64,000 nt of DNA from Acidimicrobiaceae bacterium (GTDB taxonomy: Bacteria > Actinomycetota > Acidimicrobiia > Acidimicrobiales > RAAP-2), in contig PMLV01000070.1 of assembly GCA_003160635.1 (NCBI GenBank), forward strand, positions 57,169 through 121,168. The letters are read 5' to 3'. Positions 59,687 through 64,000 of this stretch are shown piece by piece. The notes beneath the pieces were generated by a model. It was not told the DNA's origin and ran no database searches. It worked only from the letters and a program-made list of their open reading frames with translations. Made by a program: the position numbers and the translations under genes. How positions within the stretch are numbered: position 1 is the first letter of the stretch; each line of letters starts with the position of its first letter.

Positions 59687-61132
59687 ATGTACGTCGGGCA
59701 GACGATCGACCGGGCAGTGGAATGGGTGCCGGACCGGATGGCGCTGGCGGTGGGGGACGAGCGCCTCACGTATGCCGCACTCGATGCGCTCGCACAGCGC
59801 TGCGCGGTGGCCTTGCATGCGGCGGGAGTGGGATCGGGAGACCATGTCGCGGTCGTCGACGGTGGCAGTCCGTTGGCCGTGGCCGCGATTCTCGGAGTCG
59901 CCCGGCTCGGTGCGGCATCTGCCCAGATGAACCCCGACCTCAAGCCCGGCGAGATGGCCGCCTTGTGCCAGATGATCGGCGCCCGCGTCGGGGTGGCCGG
60001 AAGGCATCATCAGGCCACACTGGCCGCGGCACTGGGCGGCACCGTCGTGAGGGAGGAAGACATCGCCGGGGTGGCGGGACACCATGCGCTGCCGGATGTG
60101 TCGATCGAGGACGATTCCACGGGGCTCATCTTGTTCTCGAGCGGATCGACGGGACTCCCCAAACCGGTGTACATCAGCCATCGCACGGTCTCGGACCGGC
60201 TCGCGTATTACGGGACGACCGTCGATCCGGCGGTGGATCCGCCCATCGACATGATGTCGGTGCCGCTCTTTCACATCGGCGGAACGCTGGGACTCCTCAT
60301 CACCCTGCATTCGGGGAGGTCGATGGTCATCCTGCCCCGTTTCGATGCCGGCGCATGGCTGCGCACGGTGGAGGAGTGCCGGGTCAGCCAGACATTCGTG
60401 GTACCCACGATGTTGCGCCGGATCCTCGATCATCCGGAATTCGCCTCGCGGGACATCGGCAGCCTGAGGTCGCTGAGCTACGGCGCCGCGCCCGCCCTCC
60501 CCGATCTCATCCGGCGGGCGGTGGCCGCCCTTCCCGAGGTCGATTTCTCCAACGTGTTCGGCCAGACAGAGACGTTGGGTGCCTATGCCGCTCTCTCGCC
60601 GGAGGACCATCGTGCCGGCCGCAAGCTCGACTCGGTCGGCCGACCATTCCCCGGCGTCGAACTCCGCGTGGTCGACGTCGAGACGCAGGAAGACCTGGGT
60701 GTCGGGCAGATCGGGGAGGCGGTCGTCCGGGCGGCCCAGAACATCACACGAGATTGGATGCCGACGGGGGACCTCGTCGCAATCGACGAGGAGGGCTATC
60801 TCTTCGTTAAGGGACGGGTGAAGGACACCATCAATCGGGGTGGGGAGAAGTTCGGCCCTGTCGAGATAGAGGCAGCGATCCGGACGCTTCGGGGAGTGGC
60901 CGAGGTGGCCGTGGCCGGCGTGCCCGACGAGGATTTGGGGGAGAGGGTCGGTGCGCTGATCGTCGGGGACGTGGGCCTGGAAGTGGACACGGTGAAGGCA
61001 CACTGCCAGCAGGCGCTGGCCCGCTTCAAGGTTCCAGAGATCATCGTGTTCGTCGACGAACTGCCGTACAACCGCTATGGCAAGATTCCCCGCGCCGCCG
61101 TGGTCGAGGTGATCCGTTCCCACGCCGGCTAG
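59687..61132 (+). CDS. AMP-binding acyl-CoA ligase
   Basis: 481 residues, the shortest ligase of the window. The ATP-binding motif is LILFSSGSTGLPKPVYISH, with NVFGQTETLGAY and the hinge WMPTGDLVAIDEEG. RVKDTINRGGEKF and the catalytic Lys in YNRYGKIPRA follow. The N-terminal domain is shortened by about 50 residues compared with the others. GAAGGGGAGGG lies before ATG 59687. It is followed by an independent promoter and the aldolase gene. Substrate unknown. Confidence 0.87.
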   Translation: MYVGQTIDRAVEWVPDRMALAVGDERLTYAALDALAQRCAVALHAAGVGSGDHVAVVDGGSPLAVAAILGVARLGAASAQMNPDLKPGEMAALCQMIGARVGVAGRHHQATLAAALGGTVVREEDIAGVAGHHALPDVSIEDDSTGLILFSSGSTGLPKPVYISHRTVSDRLAYYGTTVDPAVDPPIDMMSVPLFHIGGTLGLLITLHSGRSMVILPRFDAGAWLRTVEECRVSQTFVVPTMLRRILDHPEFASRDIGSLRSLSYGAAPALPDLIRRAVAALPEVDFSNVFGQTETLGAYAALSPEDHRAGRKLDSVGRPFPGVELRVVDVETQEDLGVGQIGEAVVRAAQNITRDWMPTGDLVAIDEEGYLFVKGRVKDTINRGGEKFGPVEIEAAIRTLRGVAEVAVAGVPDEDLGERVGALIVGDVGLEVDTVKAHCQQALARFKVPEIIVFVDELPYNRYGKIPRAAVVEVIRSHAG

Positions 61133-61145
61133 GGGCGCCGCTCCC

Positions 61146-61174
61146 TTGACTCCTTTTTTCTAGAAACCTACTAT
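61146..61174 (+). promoter_or_regulatory. Sigma-70-type promoter for the class II aldolase gene
   Basis: TTGACT (61146-61151) and TACTAT (61169-61174) are separated by exactly 17 bases, 13 bases after the ligase stop. Transcription would start near 61181, leaving about 40 bases before ATG 61222 with a GAGAGGGGG ribosome site. Confidence 0.65.
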
Positions 61175-61221
61175 CAGCTAAAGGACAGCCGTCCCGTGAC
61201 GGATGTGCGAGAGGGGGACCG

Positions 61222-62010
61222 ATGAGCAAGGTCGATGAGGAAGTTGCGATCCCGAGGCCCGCGAACTTCCCGAGCCCGCCCGTGTTCGAGACGGACGAGC
61301 AGGAACGCCTCTACCGCAAGCAACGTCTCGCCGCGGCATGTCGGTTGTTCGCCCATTTCGGATTCGACGAAGGGTTCGCCGGCCACATCACGGCGCGTGA
61401 CCCGGGTCGCCCGGATGCATTCTGGGTCAACCCGGCCGGCTTGCACTTCGCCCATGTCAGGGCGTCGGATCTTCTCCTGGTGGACGCCAACGGAACCGTG
61501 GTGGAGGGAGACCGGCCTCTCAACCTGGCCGCCTTCGCCATTCATTCTCGCCTGCACAAGGCCCGTCCCGATGTGGTCGCGGCGGCGCACGCACATTCGA
61601 TGTACGGCAAGGCGTGGTCGGCGGTCGGTGAGTTGCTGAGCCCGATCACCCAGGATGCCTGTGCCTTCTACAACGACCACGCGGTGGTCGACTACGGCGG
61701 AGTTGTCCTGACACCGGAGGAGGGCGACAGGCTCGCCGACTCGCTGGGGGATCGCAAGGCGCTCATTCTCAAGAATCACGGATTACTCACGGTGGGCAGG
61801 ACGATCGACGAAGCAGCCTGGTGGTTCATCTCCATGGAGCGCTGTTGTCAGGCCGAGGCCATCGCCCGCGGTTTGGGCACGGTGCAGCCACTCAGCGACG
61901 AGTTGGCCCGGGCCACGAGCGCCATGAATGGGGCCCCGCTGGCTGGTTGGTTCAGTTTCCAGCCCCTGTTCGACTTCATCGTCCAGCTGCAGCCCGATCT
62001 CCTGAATTAG
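61222..62010 (+). CDS. Class II aldolase/adducin-family protein
   Basis: A 262-residue zinc-dependent class II aldolase-fold protein. Candidate zinc ligands are the histidines of AAAHAHSMYG (about residue 118) and ILKNHGLLTVG (about residue 190). EGFAGHITARDP near residue 55 is the family start. Relatives include fuculose- and ribulose-phosphate aldolases and decarboxylases, but those in catabolic clusters often have unknown substrates. It has its own promoter at 61146-61174. Its stop codon lies inside an 18-bp imperfect tandem repeat. Confidence 0.85.
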   Translation: MSKVDEEVAIPRPANFPSPPVFETDEQERLYRKQRLAAACRLFAHFGFDEGFAGHITARDPGRPDAFWVNPAGLHFAHVRASDLLLVDANGTVVEGDRPLNLAAFAIHSRLHKARPDVVAAAHAHSMYGKAWSAVGELLSPITQDACAFYNDHAVVDYGGVVLTPEEGDRLADSLGDRKALILKNHGLLTVGRTIDEAAWWFISMERCCQAEAIARGLGTVQPLSDELARATSAMNGAPLAGWFSFQPLFDFIVQLQPDLLN

Positions 62011-62025
62011 CCCGATCTCTTGCAT
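61990..62025 (+). repeat. 18-bp imperfect tandem repeat spanning the aldolase stop
   Basis: Two adjacent 18-base units (61990-62007 and 62008-62025) match at 15 positions. The first begins CAG (Gln) and the second begins TAG, which is the stop codon of the aldolase. A small duplication followed by CAG-to-TAG change would explain it. Confidence 0.6.
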
Positions 62026-62086
62026 GAGGAGTCCGTCCGGAGCACCGGTTGGGGCATCTCCCGGATGAGCCGACAGAAAGGATGAT

Positions 62087-63037
62087 GTGAGTACGCCTGA
62101 CGTCATGAGGGCAGTCGTCTTCCGGGGGATCGAGCACCTCGACGAGTCCAGCGTTGCCGTGCCCACGCCGTCCGATCACGAGGTCCTGGTGCGCGTGGCC
62201 TACTGCGGCGTGTGCGGCACGGACATCCACATCGTCTTCGGTGACGGTGGGTGGGGTGTTCCCGGCTCGATCTACGGCCACGAATGGTCGGGCGTCGTCG
62301 CCGCCGTCGGTGCCCGAGTAGGTCGTTGGAAGGTCGGCGACAAGGTCGTGGGGCCGGCATCGGGGGGATTTGCCGAATTCCTCAAGGAGCACGAGGACAC
62401 GCTGTATCCCGTCCCGCCGGCAATGGACCTGCGTACCGCAGCGTTGGCCGAGCCCCTGGCGGTGGCGCTGCACGGCGTGACGCGTTCGGGCGCCACGGCT
62501 TCGGACCGGGTCCTCATCGCCGGCGGTGGTCCGATCGGGCTCTTGACGCTGGCCGCCCTACAGGCCCGGGGCCTGACGGATGTCACGGTGAGTGAGCCCG
62601 TTCCCGAGCGCCATGCCACGGTCGAACGCCTGGGGGCGACGGTCACCACGCCGGCGGAGCTGGAAGAGGTGAAGAGCTACCTGGACACCGTGTCGGCGCC
62701 GTACGACGTTGTGATCGAATGCTCGGGTACCGTGGCCGCCACCACCCAGGGCCTGACCCAACTCCGCCGAGGAGGGCGGTTGGTCATCGTCGGCAGCAAC
62801 TTCGGCACGGTACCCCTGGATCCGCTGCGCGTGCTGGTGCAGGAGGCCGAGATCGTGGGATCGGCCGAACACGACGACCATGGTTTCGAGGATGCACTCG
62901 ACCTGCTCTCCGACGACGCCTTTCCTCACGAGGTGCTCCTCGAACCGACCGACACCACGTTCGCCGGCCTCATGCCGCTCTTGCGCCAGATGAAGCGCGG
63001 CGCGGTAGCCGGCAAGCCCCTCGTCGTGAGCGCATGA
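62087..63037 (+). CDS. Zinc-type medium-chain alcohol dehydrogenase without the structural zinc lobe
   Basis: A 316-residue MDR dehydrogenase. The catalytic-zinc Cys is in YCGVCGTDIH, the GHE motif is in YGHEWSG, and the cofactor loop is in IAGGGPIGLLTL. The loop of four cysteines that binds structural zinc is absent: VVGPASGG runs straight into FAEFLK, which explains the short length against the usual 340-350. GTG 62087 has AAAGGA ahead. It lies in a same-strand run with the aldolase and two NIPSNAP-like genes. Alcohol substrate unknown. Confidence 0.86.
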   Translation: MSTPDVMRAVVFRGIEHLDESSVAVPTPSDHEVLVRVAYCGVCGTDIHIVFGDGGWGVPGSIYGHEWSGVVAAVGARVGRWKVGDKVVGPASGGFAEFLKEHEDTLYPVPPAMDLRTAALAEPLAVALHGVTRSGATASDRVLIAGGGPIGLLTLAALQARGLTDVTVSEPVPERHATVERLGATVTTPAELEEVKSYLDTVSAPYDVVIECSGTVAATTQGLTQLRRGGRLVIVGSNFGTVPLDPLRVLVQEAEIVGSAEHDDHGFEDALDLLSDDAFPHEVLLEPTDTTFAGLMPLLRQMKRGAVAGKPLVVSA

Positions 63038-63095
63038 CGCTGCCATGTGATGGCCCATCGACGACCATGACGTATCAACGACAAGGAGAAGACGC

Positions 63096-63665
63096 GTGTT
63101 AGTGGTGCACGAGGTTCACAGGGTAAAAGGTGCCTCAGTGGAGGAATTCGAGTCCACCACGCAGCAGTTCTGGAAGGCCGCGGCACCGCTCGGGGTGACC
63201 CCGGCGTGGTTCTTCGAGGTGTCGCACGGAACCGGCCCCTCGTACTGCGTCACCACCGGCCTGCGTCTCGCCGACTGGTCGGCGTGGGAGGACTACGCGC
63301 GGGCCGTGGCCTATGGCGAGCTCTCTGCTGTGACCGAAGAGCTCGATGCGACCAGGTACGACACCGAGTCGTCAGTCCTCGAGGTGCTGTCAGAGGTGCC
63401 TCCGGCGGCAGACGCCGCATCGCCCGGGCTGTGGGTGCAGCGGTTCATCCCACCCGATGCCGGCGGCGAGACGGCCATCGGTCAGCCTGGCCTCGTCATG
63501 CGCGGGTGCGTGGGGGGCTCGCCGGATGGCATCTCCATCTTGAGCAAGGAGTCTCCCGCCGCCGTGCTCGACATCTTGACCGGTGAGTCGGACACGAGTG
63601 ATGTGCTGGGGAAGGCGGAGTCGACATGGGTACTGCGGCCTTCGTCGTGGTCCCCGCTGCAATAG
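63096..63665 (+). CDS. NIPSNAP-like dimeric alpha/beta-barrel protein
   Basis: A 189-residue protein starting LVVHEVHRVKGASVEEFE, very like the start of the protein at 25353. The first 100 residues fit a NIPSNAP-type ferredoxin-like domain, while the second half is not clearly the same fold. It starts at GTG 63096, with a CAAGGAGAAG ribosome site ahead. It follows the alcohol dehydrogenase after 58 bases and precedes another NIPSNAP-like gene. Function unknown. Confidence 0.7.
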   Translation: MLVVHEVHRVKGASVEEFESTTQQFWKAAAPLGVTPAWFFEVSHGTGPSYCVTTGLRLADWSAWEDYARAVAYGELSAVTEELDATRYDTESSVLEVLSEVPPAADAASPGLWVQRFIPPDAGGETAIGQPGLVMRGCVGGSPDGISILSKESPAAVLDILTGESDTSDVLGKAESTWVLRPSSWSPLQ

Positions 63666-63696
63666 AAGTCTCGTCGAGCCACGAAAGGGTGGAATT

Positions 63697-64000
63697 GTGA
63701 TCCTGTTGCACGAGACGTTCCAGATCGTCCACGGCGGATTGGACGAGTTCGAAGAGGCGTATTGGAACGAGGTGGCACCGAAGGTGCGGGCCATCGACGG
63801 GATCGAGCCCCTGTGGTTCCTGCGCCAGCGCACCGGCATCGAAGGGGAATTCGCCATCGCCCTGACCGCGCTGCGATCGGGAGAGGACCTCGGCACGTAC
63901 ACCCGCTGGATCTCGGAAAGCGAGGGGGCGGCCTGGCGGGCCCGGTCGCAGGGTCTGACACATGCGTTCCAGCGCAAGGTTCTCCTGGCGGCCCCATGGT
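63697..64000 (+). CDS. NIPSNAP-like protein, cut by the window end
   Basis: An open frame from GTG 63697 to the end of the window, at least 101 residues with no stop. It begins ILLHETFQIVHGGLDEFEE and carries the same early His-Glu as the proteins at 25353 and 63096. A ribosome site (AAAGGGTGGA) lies just ahead. WISESEGAAWRARSQG matches the pattern of NIPSNAP domains. It is the last gene of the aldolase/dehydrogenase run. The length and C-terminus are not visible. Confidence 0.7.
   Translation, partial: MILLHETFQIVHGGLDEFEEAYWNEVAPKVRAIDGIEPLWFLRQRTGIEGEFAIALTALRSGEDLGTYTRWISESEGAAWRARSQGLTHAFQRKVLLAAPW

Noticed and set aside
61133..61165. GC-rich sequence followed by six Ts after the ligase stop, as a possible intrinsic terminator
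   Set aside because: The candidate stem is only three or four base pairs and the T run lies inside the spacer of a good promoter, so I did not call a terminator.
1..64000. Searches by eye for tRNA, rRNA, riboswitch, CRISPR, transposase or integrase signatures
   Set aside because: None was found. The supposed transfer of the 28-50 kb set therefore rests on composition and paralogy only, without mobile-element marks.

Overview
The window is 64 kb of high-G+C, densely packed bacterial DNA with no tRNA, rRNA, CRISPR array, transposase or integrase that I can see. Family content suggests a high-G+C actinobacterium, plausibly of the Acidimicrobiia: luciferase-like flavin/F420 oxidoreductases, many CaiB/BaiF CoA-transferases, SCP-x-type thiolases with DUF35 partners, MaoC hydratases, and very short or overlapping gene junctions. 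This is an inference from gene families, not a taxonomic assignment.

Left edge (0-5.6 kb): rlmN, an enoyl-CoA hydratase, an amidohydrolase, then a Clp locus. A catalytic clpP faces a small XRE-type regulator across a 30-bp palindrome. The regulator overlaps a second ClpP-like gene in which all three catalytic residues are replaced. An SDR follows.

5.6-27.9 kb: acyl-CoA catabolism genes in short operons. They include a split MaoC pair, a fused two-domain CoA-transferase, a double-hotdog protein, an alpha-methylacyl-CoA racemase-like protein, three acyl-CoA ligases, a true thiolase overlapping a Cys-less HMG-CoA-synthase/DUF35 fusion, an AcuI-like reductase, an acyl-CoA dehydrogenase, two luciferase-like oxidoreductases, a PNPOx-like protein and a NIPSNAP-like protein.

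28-50 kb: a second set of much the same functions, often with visibly lower G+C: fused CoA-transferases, racemase, three amidohydrolases, a D-aminoacylase-like hydrolase, an acyl-CoA dehydrogenase pair, a decayed double acyl-CoA dehydrogenase pseudogene, and an SDR-DUF35-thiolase-like cassette with its own ligase. A third thiolase-like/DUF35 pair lies at 48.5-50.1 kb.

50-64 kb: a FadR-type GntR regulator, an amidohydrolase, two SDRs, a second copy of the SDR-DUF35-thiolase-like cassette diverging from a ligase across a perfect palindrome, a luciferase-like oxidoreductase, another ligase, a class II aldolase, a zinc alcohol dehydrogenase and two NIPSNAP-like genes, the last cut by the window end.

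Together the genes look like CoA-thioester degradation of a branched or polycyclic substrate: activation by ligase or CoA transfer, racemisation of a 2-methyl-branched acyl-CoA, dehydrogenation, hydration, dehydrogenation, then retro-aldol or thiolytic cleavage. The parts list resembles actinobacterial sterol side-chain degradation (AMACR, paired acyl-CoA dehydrogenases, MaoC pair, Ltp2-DUF35), but the real substrate is unknown. No steroid-ring genes are visible.
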